Shown piece after piece: positions 26,515 through 36,300 of a DNA stretch of 64,000 nt. The notes under the pieces are model-generated. The model saw only the letters and a list, made by a program, of their open reading frames with translations, was not told the origin of the DNA and made no database searches. Made by a program: the position numbers and the translations under genes. Source of the stretch: Polaribacter haliotis (lineage in GTDB: Bacteria > Bacteroidota > Bacteroidia > Flavobacteriales > Flavobacteriaceae); contig NZ_CP061813.1 of NCBI RefSeq assembly GCF_014784055.1, forward strand, positions 87,501 to 151,500, in the 5' to 3' direction. The stretch's first letter is position 1; each line of letters starts with the position of its first letter.

Positions 26515-27594
26515 TTATTTAATTTTAGTGTAAGGTATTTTCATTTTAATTTCCCAAGTACCAGAATCATTAATTTTAATTCCCCATCTTATATATGCTC
26601 TATTTCTTACTTCACCAGTAGAAGCATCTGTATATTGGGACCAGTCTTTTGTACCATTATCATTTTCGAAAGCTTCTTTGTCTACAGTAAAAGCTGTCGG
26701 TTTTGTTAAATAATACATTAAGTAAGAGCTAGTTCCTGAATAATTTCTTGCATATTGTGGAAATGGTGGAGCTGGTAAAGAAAAAACTGTATTTGTTGCA
26801 TTTGTTGTAGTTTCGGTAGAATTATCATGATAATTCTGTAAATAACTAGAACCTGAAGGATAAAAAATTATTTTATCAGTGTTTAATGGTGTTCCATGAC
26901 TATCTGCAATAATCATTTTTACATCTATTCCAATCGCAGGTTCGTCGCTAGTTTTTATAACAGATATGTATGGATGCGTGCCATCTAAAACTTTTTTAGA
27001 ATTTGGATCATCTCCATTTCTAATAGAAGATGTATACCCAATGTCGTAAGCTCCATTGTCTTTACCTAACTGAATTCTAGATCTCATTTCTGTTGGAAAT
27101 TCTACAGCTGCAAATGGTAATAATTTAACAACCACAAAGTTATCTAATTGTTTTTCACCTTTTACATTTTTTACTTTTACATTAATTTTAAAAATGTCGT
27201 TTTTTACAAATTTAGTAGCACCTGTAAAAGCTATTTCTCCACTTACAGGGCTCATTAAAATAGAAGGTTCTTCTGTTTGTTGAATTTTTGCTTGTGCAAG
27301 TTCTAAAGTAGTATCTGTTTCTGGATTATAAGCTGCAGACCAAGTGGTTATTATGTGCTTCTCGAACAAATCGTTTGTAGGGTTTCCATCTGCATCTGTT
27401 ACACCTGTAATTTCCCATTCTAATGGGTAAGTAGAACCTTCAATTGCAGGTACTGCAGAAAGTTTAAAAGTTCCTCTTGGTACAAAAATAGTGTCTTGAA
27501 GCGCGTGTATATTATCGTCTATATAACCAACTTCAGGTGGTGTACAAGAAGCCAATGCTACGATAAATAGTAAAATTGTTATTATATTTTTCAT
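26515..27594 (-). CDS. DUF5007-type lipoprotein of a SusC/D locus (probable surface glycan-binding protein)
   Basis: A 359-residue lipoprotein with signal IITILLFIVALASC, lipobox cysteine at residue 17. The mature N-terminus CTPPEVGYIDDNIHALQDT and the VPRGTF...PAIEGSTYPLEWEI segment resemble the DUF5007/PKD-like lipoproteins that follow SusD in Bacteroidetes loci. The rest is beta-rich, with an internal KNVKGEKQLDNFVVVKL strand typical of Ig/PKD folds, and the C-terminus GTWEIKMKIPYTKIK resembles a terminal beta-sandwich. It occupies the SusE/SusF-like place in the operon, so surface glycan binding is the expected role. The family name is from memory and the role is inference from position. 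Confidence 0.62.
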   Translation of the reverse strand: MKNIITILLFIVALASCTPPEVGYIDDNIHALQDTIFVPRGTFKLSAVPAIEGSTYPLEWEITGVTDADGNPTNDLFEKHIITTWSAAYNPETDTTLELAQAKIQQTEEPSILMSPVSGEIAFTGATKFVKNDIFKINVKVKNVKGEKQLDNFVVVKLLPFAAVEFPTEMRSRIQLGKDNGAYDIGYTSSIRNGDDPNSKKVLDGTHPYISVIKTSDEPAIGIDVKMIIADSHGTPLNTDKIIFYPSGSSYLQNYHDNSTETTTNATNTVFSLPAPPFPQYARNYSGTSSYLMYYLTKPTAFTVDKEAFENDNGTKDWSQYTDASTGEVRNRAYIRWGIKINDSGTWEIKMKIPYTKIK

Positions 27595-27605
27595 CGTTTA
27601 AAGTT

Positions 27606-28247
27606 TTAGTTGTTTTTATAATTAAATAGTACATGTGTACCTTGTAACACGTGTACAACACCATTAATAGTACTAATATTAGAGGTTCTAACTAGAATAC
27701 TTTCGTCATCGGAATTAACGTCATCCCAATCTTCCCAAGCATTACCACCTTTATAAGTGTAATAAACATATTCTGGGCGAGATTCTAAATAATTATTATA
27801 ATTATCAACAGGTTCTAAAGAAATTCTTCTTTCATCTCCGTTTGAAGCAGCAAGAATTTTCCCTTCTTGCGTCATATTCTCACGTTTAATTTTTGCGTTA
27901 AAAATATAAGCACCCATATACTTTGTTAAAGTATCTACAGGAATATCGTCTACTGTAAATGTAGCTTCTGGGTCTGTTTGTCTCATTTTAGCTAAAACTA
28001 AGTTTACATATCTATTAATTGAAGCATTATTTGCCGCAAAAAGCGTAGTTTGCTCGTTTACTTTGTTTTTTAGACCTGCTTTTTCTATTAAAATAGCAAG
28101 TGTATCTAATTGTTTGTGTGAACTTATAAAATCGAAAGTTGTTGCATTAACATTCTCTTCACTTAATCCACCATCTATTACTTGCAGTTCCTTATCACAT
28201 GAATATATTGTAATAAGTGCAATTATTATTAACCATGTATTTTTCAT
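27606..28247 (-). CDS. Fasciclin-domain lipoprotein
   Basis: 213 residues from the chosen start. The frame is open 12 codons further upstream, but Met at 28247 gives a clean lipoprotein signal (MKNTWLIIIALITIYSC), so that start is preferred. A single fasciclin (FAS1) domain follows: TFDFISSHKQLDTLAILIEK, the TTLFAANNASINRYV block, DTLTKYMGAYIFNAKI, and the closing INGVVHVLQGTHVLF strand. FAS1 domains mediate adhesion or carbohydrate/protein binding. Between SusD and the DUF5007 lipoprotein, it is likely part of the outer-membrane glycan-capture complex. Gaps to both neighbours are short (11 and 40 bp). Confidence 0.82.
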   Translation of the reverse strand: MKNTWLIIIALITIYSCDKELQVIDGGLSEENVNATTFDFISSHKQLDTLAILIEKAGLKNKVNEQTTLFAANNASINRYVNLVLAKMRQTDPEATFTVDDIPVDTLTKYMGAYIFNAKIKRENMTQEGKILAASNGDERRISLEPVDNYNNYLESRPEYVYYTYKGGNAWEDWDDVNSDDESILVRTSNISTINGVVHVLQGTHVLFNYKNN

Positions 28248-28287
28248 TACTTTGTTTTTTATTGTTGAATATTTCATCATCATTTTT

Positions 28288-29829
28288 TTATAAAGCTCCT
28301 CTCCAGTATTCTGTCTGAACGATAGAAGGATTGTTAGAGATTATTGATGGGTCAATTGGCCAAAAGTATCCTTTTTTAGCAATTCTACTTTGATTTACCC
28401 AAGGAACATCTTCGTAATAATTCATTCTAATACGATCAAATGCCGATTTTCCTTCCGCAACAAATTCTATAGAACGTTCTTCGAAAATAGCCTCAATTAA
28501 GCTTTCTTCATCCATTGCCCCAGTATATCCAGGAACATTTGCTTTACTTCTGGTTAAGTTTAAATCACTTACAGCAAGACCAGCTTTGTCAGATTTAGCA
28601 TAAGCTTCAGCTCTAATAAGATGTACATCTGCCATTCTGTAAATTAAGATGTTAGATTCTGTAAATAAAGCATATGCATCTTCGGAATTACTATCTTGAG
28701 AAGTATGTGAATATTTTAAAGGAAAAGAATTTTCGTCACTTTCATAATCATAAAAGAATATGTCTTTACGAACATCGTTTGTTCTGTCAGGATCATTTGT
28801 CATCATTCTTTTACCATAATAGTCTGGGTCTATTACAGGAGCTACATTTGTATTTTTGTCTTTCCAAATAGGAAAGTTTAAAGTTAAACCAGTATAATAA
28901 CTGTCATAGTTATAAATACGGAAAGATTCGTTCATGTTTGAATCCATGTTAATTTCGAACAATCCTGTTTTAGAACCTCCAGTACACATATTGTCAAAAC
29001 CAGCTTTTCCTTCTGCTACATAATCTATTAATTCTGCACCACTATTGTTAATTACATTTGTTGCAGCGTCAATAGAAGCTTTTAACATTTCTGGGTTGTT
29101 GTTATCTCTAGAAGCATACCAAAGAGTAAGGTCTGCTTTTAATGCTTCTGCACTTGCTTTATTTGCTGTTATTGCCCAATTTGTAGAACCAGGAGATTGG
29201 TAGCTTAATAAGCCAATTGCTTTGTTAGTTGCTTCTAATGCAAAATCTAACACTTCTAATTCATTAGATCTTGGAATTCTTACAACAAATCCTTCGCTAT
29301 TAATTAATTGGTCTGAAGATTCGATAGATTCTTTAACTATTGGTGCATCTCCCCAAACACGGGCAATCCAAAAATATGAAAGTCCTCTAACAAAAGCAGC
29401 TTCACCCATTATTCTATCTTTTTCTTTTGGAGAAGAAAATAATTCAGCTGGCATTTCAGAAACATGTTTTTCAACAGTTAAAGCCCAGTTAGCAGCTCTA
29501 TATAATTCTTTCCAGTTACGAGAGTTTTCTCTATATGCTAAAACATAATCTCCATTATTTTGGATATAGTCACTTATCCAATTTCTACTTCTCATGAAAG
29601 TCATAGCTGGTATGTCTCCCCAGTATATAAAATTAGCTTGTTTGGTAATCGCTTCTTTAAATGAAGCGTAAGCTCCTGCTAATGCTTGTTCTGCATTTGG
29701 TTGGCTACTCCAAAACACGTCTGGGTGCGTAATATTTACAGGTTCTTGATCTAATATGTTTGTACAGCTGAAAGTAGCGAACAAACACACAATCATTGTT
29801 AGAACGGAATATTTTTTAATGTTTTTCAT
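28288..29829 (-). CDS. SusD/RagB-family outer-membrane glycan-binding lipoprotein
   Basis: 513 residues from the chosen start. Upstream in-frame Met codons exist back to 29862, but they overlap the susC stop; the Met at 29829 gives the lipoprotein signal MKNIKKYSVLTMIVCLFATFSC. SusD hallmarks are the N-terminal ILDQEPVNITHPDVFW, helical TPR-like segments (EAAFVRGLSYFWIARVWGD), and the C-terminal RMADVHLIRAEAYAKS and IFEERSIEFVAEGKSAFDRI blocks, closing with GYFWPIDPSII. It forms the lid over the SusC channel and captures oligosaccharides. The glycan specificity cannot be read from the sequence. Confidence 0.95.
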   Translation of the reverse strand: MKNIKKYSVLTMIVCLFATFSCTNILDQEPVNITHPDVFWSSQPNAEQALAGAYASFKEAITKQANFIYWGDIPAMTFMRSRNWISDYIQNNGDYVLAYRENSRNWKELYRAANWALTVEKHVSEMPAELFSSPKEKDRIMGEAAFVRGLSYFWIARVWGDAPIVKESIESSDQLINSEGFVVRIPRSNELEVLDFALEATNKAIGLLSYQSPGSTNWAITANKASAEALKADLTLWYASRDNNNPEMLKASIDAATNVINNSGAELIDYVAEGKAGFDNMCTGGSKTGLFEINMDSNMNESFRIYNYDSYYTGLTLNFPIWKDKNTNVAPVIDPDYYGKRMMTNDPDRTNDVRKDIFFYDYESDENSFPLKYSHTSQDSNSEDAYALFTESNILIYRMADVHLIRAEAYAKSDKAGLAVSDLNLTRSKANVPGYTGAMDEESLIEAIFEERSIEFVAEGKSAFDRIRMNYYEDVPWVNQSRIAKKGYFWPIDPSIISNNPSIVQTEYWRGAL

Positions 29830-29845
29830 TTTTATTCTTTTTAAT

Positions 29846-32800
29846 TTAAAATTTTGCATCAATACCTATTGAAAAAGTTCTTGCTTGTGGATATCCATTT
29901 CCAAAAGTATACCCTTTAGCATCAACTAAAGAAGCGTCTACAACAGCTTTAGAACGTTGCCACATATATGGGTTTAATACTGAACCATATAAACGTAAAC
30001 GATTTAAACCTAGTTTTTTCATCCAAGTTTCTCCAGAAAATGTATGTCCAATAGATGCATTGGTAATTTTCCAGTAATCTCCACTTTCTATCCAAAGAGA
30101 TTGGTTACTTCTAAATCTATAAAATGCACCTAAACTTCCTACAGATGGATACATTGCTGGAAAACGTACACCAGCAGCTCCATCTCCTGGTTGATTCCAA
30201 AAAGTATGTGCACTTAAATCTGCCAAACCTTTTTCTGCCCAAGCAGTTCCACCTCTATCGTAATTATTCATATAACTATTTAAAGTTGAGTTAAAAATGT
30301 CTGCACCAAATGAGAATTGACTATACATTTGGAAATACCAAGCTTTGTATTTTAAATTGATGTTGAAAGAACCTTGAATATCTGGAATAGGAGAAAACTC
30401 TCTTGATAACTGATAATCGTGTGTTTCATTTAAAATATAATCTCCATTTAAATCTTTCCAAATTGGAAAACCAGGTTGTATTGTTGCCCATGCAGATTTT
30501 CCTGCAAGAGGGTCTCCTGTATAAGGGTTTACTGGTAATTGATCTAAATTATCTAAGATATAATCGTTTGTAAAAAACTTATATAAATTAAGTGGTCTAC
30601 CAACAACGTATCCATAGTCTCCAGACTCTCCAATATAATCTCTATTTCCGTTTGGTAAATCAGTTACGTAATTTTCATTTCTACTTAAACCAATATCGAA
30701 TGAAAGTCGTAAGTCGTTCGTTCTAGGAAAAATATGGTAAGTAACAAAAGCTTCCCAACCATAGTTTAAAACTCCTGCTATGTTAGATTTTGCTCTATTA
30801 TACCCAGAGTAACCAGGTAAAGATACATCAAATAATAATTTGTCTGTTTGTTTATGGTAAGCGTCGAAACTAACGTTAAGACGTCTGTTAAACATATCTA
30901 ATTCTAAACCAATATCCCACTGTTCAGAGTTTTCCCAAGATAGTTTATTGTTTCCAATTTGATTATAATTTGGTACAACTCCTGTTGTTCCTCCATATGA
31001 AGAAACATTCATTTGGTTTGCCCAATATGCAGCACCTCCATAACCTAAGTTATAAGCTCCAAATCTTAAATAGTTTTGTGTAAACTGTTTTCCATTAATA
31101 CCCCAAGTTACTTTTAATTTTGCAAAGTCTACAAAATCTGAAAGAATAGGTTTTAAAATAGGCTCATCAGAAAAAATCCAAGCCAAAGAAGCAGAAGGGA
31201 ATTTTGCCCAACGTACATCTGTACCAAATCTAGAAGAACCATCGATACTAAAGTTTCCACTAAAAATATATCTGTCTTTATATTTGTAAGTTGCTCTTGC
31301 AAAATAAGATAATAACGAATTCGCATTTAAGTCGGAATAACCAGAAATTTCATCTTGTGAATATCTACTGTTTATAACTTTAATTGCATCACTACCAAAA
31401 CCAACTGCAAGGAGACCTAAATCTTCATATTTATTGTAATCGATCTTGTTTCCTAAAATAGCAGAAACTTCATGGTTTCCACCAAAGTTTTTAAAATAAC
31501 TTAAATAAAGGTCAGAAGATAAATTTTGACGAGTATATAGGGAGTAACTAGCTAGACCATCTTTATTTGTTCTAATTGTTGATGGTTCATAAAAATTCTT
31601 TTTATTACTACTATAAACGTAGGTTAATTGCGAGTTTAAAGTTAAACCATCAAAAAGATCTAAAGTTGCAAAATTAGAAAAGGTTGTTTTAAATTCTTTG
31701 TCTTCATTTAACTTATCTGTTAACTCACCAGTTAAAGCTTTTCTTCTTTCTTCGCTTATACTAAATAAAGACGAGTTTAAGTTTGTTGGACTTACAGGTA
31801 AAGAAGAGTTTAAATTGTATGAACCTCCATAAGGGTTTCCTTGTCCTGTTGAATTTTCTGTAATAGAAGCCAATATTCTAAATTGATTCGAGAAATTAGA
31901 ACCTACTTTGTAATTTGTATTTGCAGACAAATTATAACGCTTAAAACCTGTTCCTTTTAAAACTCCTTCTGAATTTAAATATCCTAAAGAAAATCTATAG
32001 TTAGATTTCTCGCTACCTCCACGAACACTAAAGTTGTATTGTGTAGATGTACCAGGTTGGTAAAACATTTTTTGGTAATTAACGTTATTGTTAAATGCTG
32101 GATTTAAACTATCTGAAAGAACCATTGGTACTTCACTACCCTGAACCTCTCTAGGTAACCACCATCTATCTATCATGTCCCATTTAGCTTTTCTTTCTGC
32201 AGCTCCTAAAAGCATTGGAACTAAATTTGGTTTAGGAGATACTCCTGTAACAGCAGAAAAAGAAAATTCTGGTTTATCCATTGCTTTACCACCTTTTGTT
32301 GTAATAATAATAACTCCATTTGCTCCACGAGAACCATAAATAGCAGCAGCAGAAGCATCTTTTAGAATATCTATACTCTCAATATCATTAGGGTTTAAGG
32401 AAGCTAAAAAATCGACATTAGAAACATTATAACCTGCTAAATCTTCTAAAGAAGTCTGTACACCATCAATTACATATAATGGATTACTAAAAGCTGTGTT
32501 TGCATCTAATTGACCTGAAAGACTTGTATTTCCACGAATAACTAGAGATTGTCTTGCTCCTGGAGCACCACTCATAGTAATGTTTTGTACACCTGTAGCC
32601 TGTGTTGCAATTAAAGAAGAAACAGTTACTACTGGAATATCTTCTATTTGTGTAGCACTAATACTAGTTACAGCTCCAGTAACATCTTTTTTTCGTACTT
32701 TTTGGTAACCAATAAGTACAATTTCGTCTAATGCTTCTGCACCAGGTTTTAAAGTAATAGAGAGGTTTTCTTTGCCTGCAACAGGTACTTCTTTTTTATC

Positions 32801-33034
32801 GTAACCTATATAAGTTACTATAAGAATATCTGTTGGTTTTGCATTGATTTTGAAATTCCCATCAAAATCGGAAGATGTACCCTGGTTGGATCCCTTTACT
32901 ACAATAGAGGCTCCTGGTAATGGACCACCAGTTTCGTCTAAAATTTTTCCTGTTATTGTTTTGGTTTGACCACTTACGGAATAAGTGATTAGTAATAAAA
33001 CAAATAGCAGATTTTTAAGAAAATGCTGTTTCAT
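29846..33034 (-). CDS. SusC/RagA-family TonB-dependent transporter
   Basis: A 1062-residue outer-membrane TonB-dependent importer. The signal peptide (LKNLLFVLLLITYSVSGQ) is followed by the CarboxypepD-regulatory-like domain (ITGKILDETGGPLPGASIVV) and the TonB-box region LDEIVLIGYQKVRKKDVTGA. Then come the plug (NPLYVIDGVQ, SIDILKDASAAAIYGSRGAN) and a 22-strand barrel ending in RTFSIGIDAKF. It is the first gene of the susC-susD-fasciclin-DUF5007 operon, with a promoter region facing the HTCS gene. It imports oligosaccharides into the periplasm using TonB energy. The pairing with SusD, spaced 16 bp apart, is standard. Confidence 0.96.
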   Translation of the reverse strand: MKQHFLKNLLFVLLLITYSVSGQTKTITGKILDETGGPLPGASIVVKGSNQGTSSDFDGNFKINAKPTDILIVTYIGYDKKEVPVAGKENLSITLKPGAEALDEIVLIGYQKVRKKDVTGAVTSISATQIEDIPVVTVSSLIATQATGVQNITMSGAPGARQSLVIRGNTSLSGQLDANTAFSNPLYVIDGVQTSLEDLAGYNVSNVDFLASLNPNDIESIDILKDASAAAIYGSRGANGVIIITTKGGKAMDKPEFSFSAVTGVSPKPNLVPMLLGAAERKAKWDMIDRWWLPREVQGSEVPMVLSDSLNPAFNNNVNYQKMFYQPGTSTQYNFSVRGGSEKSNYRFSLGYLNSEGVLKGTGFKRYNLSANTNYKVGSNFSNQFRILASITENSTGQGNPYGGSYNLNSSLPVSPTNLNSSLFSISEERRKALTGELTDKLNEDKEFKTTFSNFATLDLFDGLTLNSQLTYVYSSNKKNFYEPSTIRTNKDGLASYSLYTRQNLSSDLYLSYFKNFGGNHEVSAILGNKIDYNKYEDLGLLAVGFGSDAIKVINSRYSQDEISGYSDLNANSLLSYFARATYKYKDRYIFSGNFSIDGSSRFGTDVRWAKFPSASLAWIFSDEPILKPILSDFVDFAKLKVTWGINGKQFTQNYLRFGAYNLGYGGAAYWANQMNVSSYGGTTGVVPNYNQIGNNKLSWENSEQWDIGLELDMFNRRLNVSFDAYHKQTDKLLFDVSLPGYSGYNRAKSNIAGVLNYGWEAFVTYHIFPRTNDLRLSFDIGLSRNENYVTDLPNGNRDYIGESGDYGYVVGRPLNLYKFFTNDYILDNLDQLPVNPYTGDPLAGKSAWATIQPGFPIWKDLNGDYILNETHDYQLSREFSPIPDIQGSFNINLKYKAWYFQMYSQFSFGADIFNSTLNSYMNNYDRGGTAWAEKGLADLSAHTFWNQPGDGAAGVRFPAMYPSVGSLGAFYRFRSNQSLWIESGDYWKITNASIGHTFSGETWMKKLGLNRLRLYGSVLNPYMWQRSKAVVDASLVDAKGYTFGNGYPQARTFSIGIDAKF

Positions 33035-33135
33035 AAATTAATTGTTTTTAAGTTTGTTTGATTTGATTTAATTTGACTTGAATTGAATTAGTTTTTGAAA
33101 TTACTAACTCCACAAATATGTTAAGATTTAACATA

Positions 33136-33180
33136 AATTTAAGTAGGTTTTTTTTGCTAATACTGTTTGTATTTTCTTCA
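33136..33180 (-). promoter_or_regulatory. Shared 45-bp element upstream of susC (probable HTCS site)
   Basis: Matches the GH109-upstream element at 38 of 45 positions, including GCTAAT and TTGTATTTTCTTCA. It lies 102-146 bp upstream of the susC start, in the 307-bp divergent region (33035-33341) before the HTCS gene. A related inverted half, ACCTACATAAA (33202-33212), lies closer to the HTCS gene. The rest of the gap is AT-rich with no clear TAnnTTTG element. Confidence 0.7.
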
Positions 33181-33341
33181 ATCTCAATAAAAAGTGATTT
33201 AACCTACATAAAATGATTAAAATGTAGCTATTTGTTATTAACTTCAATTATTTTAAAGGACTTTTATTTTTTATTGAAAAATGAATTGAAAAAGTGTATT
33301 AATTATTTATATTCGAGCAATAGTTTAAACAGTATTTATTA

Positions 33342-36300
33342 ATGAAGTTTTTTTTAAAAATATTATTTTCATTTATCTTTTTATCTATGGTAAAACTTGG
33401 GTATTCTCAGGAACCACTCAACTTTAAGAAACTAGATAAGGTTTTTCATGGAAATTCTAAAATCGAAGAAGGCGATTTAGGATACCTATGGATTACTTCT
33501 AATAAAGGGGTTTATAAATTTAATGGGTACGAATACATATTTAATCCATATGATTCGATTTTTACAAATTTTAAAAAATCGGATCAAGAATTTTTGGTAA
33601 AAAAAGACCATAGAAAAAGTATGTGGCTTTCTTCTTTAAATGGAGAGCTAATAAAAATAGATACTTTAAATAGAAAAAAAAGTTTTAGTAATGTTCTAAC
33701 ACATAATAAAAGAAAAATTCAAATTACTGCTATTGTTCCAAATAAAAACCAAGTTTGGTTTGGTTCTGAAGAAGGTTCTCTTTATAAATACAACTATAAT
33801 AATTTAAAATTAGATAGTATAACAAGTCTACCGCTTATAAAAAAAATGGGCTTTAAAATAACTAATATTAAATTTATTAATGATAATAATTTTTGGGTTT
33901 CAACTAACAATAAAAAAATTTACAAATACAGTATTAACGAAAATAAATTAGAAGAACTAGAATTACCTTCAAATTTAAATGGTTCCTATTTAAGAATAGC
34001 ATTAGATAGTAATAAAGATTTATGGATATCGTCCGATAATGGAAATATTTATAAATATAAAACTAAAGGAAAAAAGTATAGAGAATTTCTTTTAAAATTC
34101 AACAGTACTTCGAATGAGAATAGTTCAAGTGTAAACTTTAATATGATTATTTCTTTATTATATGATATTAATGGATTTATTTGGATTGGTACAGATGGAG
34201 ATGGACTTTATAAAATTGATGTTGAAACAGATGAATTGACACTTTATAAGAATAATAAAAATAATAGATTCTCAATTAGTAATAATTCTATAACAAATAT
34301 ATCTCAAGATAGAAATGGAAATTTATATTTTCTAGATAAAACTGGGGTAATTAATATGCTTGCTAAATCTAATGATTATATAAAATACTATCATGGTTTA
34401 GAAGATAATACACCAATGTCTGTTCTTTCAATTTTTAAATCTTCAGATAGTTCTATATGGTTAGGTACAGATGGAGAAGGTTTAAATAGAATTTTACCAA
34501 ACAAAGAAAAAACTCATTATAGTATTAATGAGAAAGGAAAAAAATTTTTTACAGCTAGATACATACAAAGTATAGAAGAAAACCCAAAAGGACAATTATG
34601 GCTTGCTACCTATTTAAATGGCTTGTGGGTTTTTAAAGATGGAAACTTCTCTAAAGTAGGTACACCAGATGAATCTGGAAAAAATAACGAAGAGGTAAGA
34701 TTTTTATTTAAAGACTCTAAGAATAGAATTTGGAGCACTTCTGCTACCTCTTTTAATATATTTTCAGCAGAAAATAAATTACTGGCAACATTCGATTATA
34801 ATGCCAATGGTTTAAGAGGAGAGTATTCTCATGGAATTGTCGAGAATAAAGATGGAGATATTTTTGTAATTGTAAATAATGGTGGTTTATTTCAATTTAA
34901 TGAGGTCGAGATATTTAAGGACTCTTACTTTAAACATATTCCATTTAATAAAACAATACAAGAGAATTTAAAAAAGATTAACATAAGGTCTCTAATATTA
35001 GGAGCCGATAATTCTTTATGGCTTACCTTGTATCCTGGAGGTCTATTTAATTATAATATTAAAGAAAATACATTTAAATCTTACGAAAATAAAGAGAATT
35101 TAAAAGATTTAGTAATTGTTTCTACAATCATCGAAGGAGATAATAAATTGTGGTTAGGTAGTACAGCTGGAGTTCATAAATATAATTTTAAAGACGATAT
35201 AATAGAGTCTTTCTTCCAATCTGATGGTTTACATGGAGATACTTATAATAAAAGAAGTATTTTTAAAGATAATAATGGGTATGTTTATTTTGGTGGAAAT
35301 CATGGAGTAAATGCTTTTTTACCTGAAAAATTAAACAAAAAGATTTCAGATGCAAAACTCTACATAAATTATCTTGAGATTTTAAATAAACCAGCAAACG
35401 AAATTATAAACGATCAATTAAAAAATGGATTAGAAAATTTAGAAAATTTAAGTTTAACGGCAAATCAATCTTCCTTTTCTTTTCAATTTTCTGCAATTGA
35501 GAATATTGCAAACCCAAATTATTATTATACTTATATGTTAGAAGGTTTTGATAAAAATTGGATTTTATCAAAAAAAGACAGAATTGCTACTTACACAAAT
35601 ATTCCTTCAGGTAAATACACTTTTAAAGTTAAAGCAGGTTCTACAAAAGGAGTTTGGGATATTAAATCAAGTAAAATTGATATTAAAATAAAACCTTATT
35701 GGTGGAATTCGACGCTTGCATACTTTATATATACATTAATTCTGTTAATTATAGTTTATAGCATTTTCGTATGGTTTAGATTGAAAGAAAAATTAATTAA
35801 AGAAACGTTACATAACAATCAAGAAAAAGAAATTTATGCTGTTAAAATGAATTTTTTTGCCAAAATGTCTCATGAAATACAAACTCCTTTAACCTTAATT
35901 TTAGGTCCAATTGCAGATATGTTACAAAGAGCAGATTCTAATGGTAATACTTTATTAAAACAACGTTTGCAAATTATAAGTAATAATGCAAACAGGCTTT
36001 CTAGAATAGCCACAGAGTTAATGACGGTTAGAAATAAAGAACTAGGAAGATTAAGAGTTTATGCATCTCAAAATGATTTAATTGCTCATTTGAAAAAAAT
36101 ATCGGTTTCGTTTTCTGAACAAGCTAGATTTAAAAATATCGATTTCATTCAAGATTACCCAAATAAAAAAATATTTACTTGGTACGATTTAGATAAAATA
36201 GAACATGTTTTATATAATTTACTATCAAATGCATTTAAATTTACACCTCCAGAAGGTACTGTAAAAATCGTAGTGGAAGAAAATCAGAAAAAGAAAACAA

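Noticed and set aside
29222..29548. Plus-strand 108-codon open frame opposite susD
   Set aside because: Antisense to a well-supported SusD gene; no motif or start signal.
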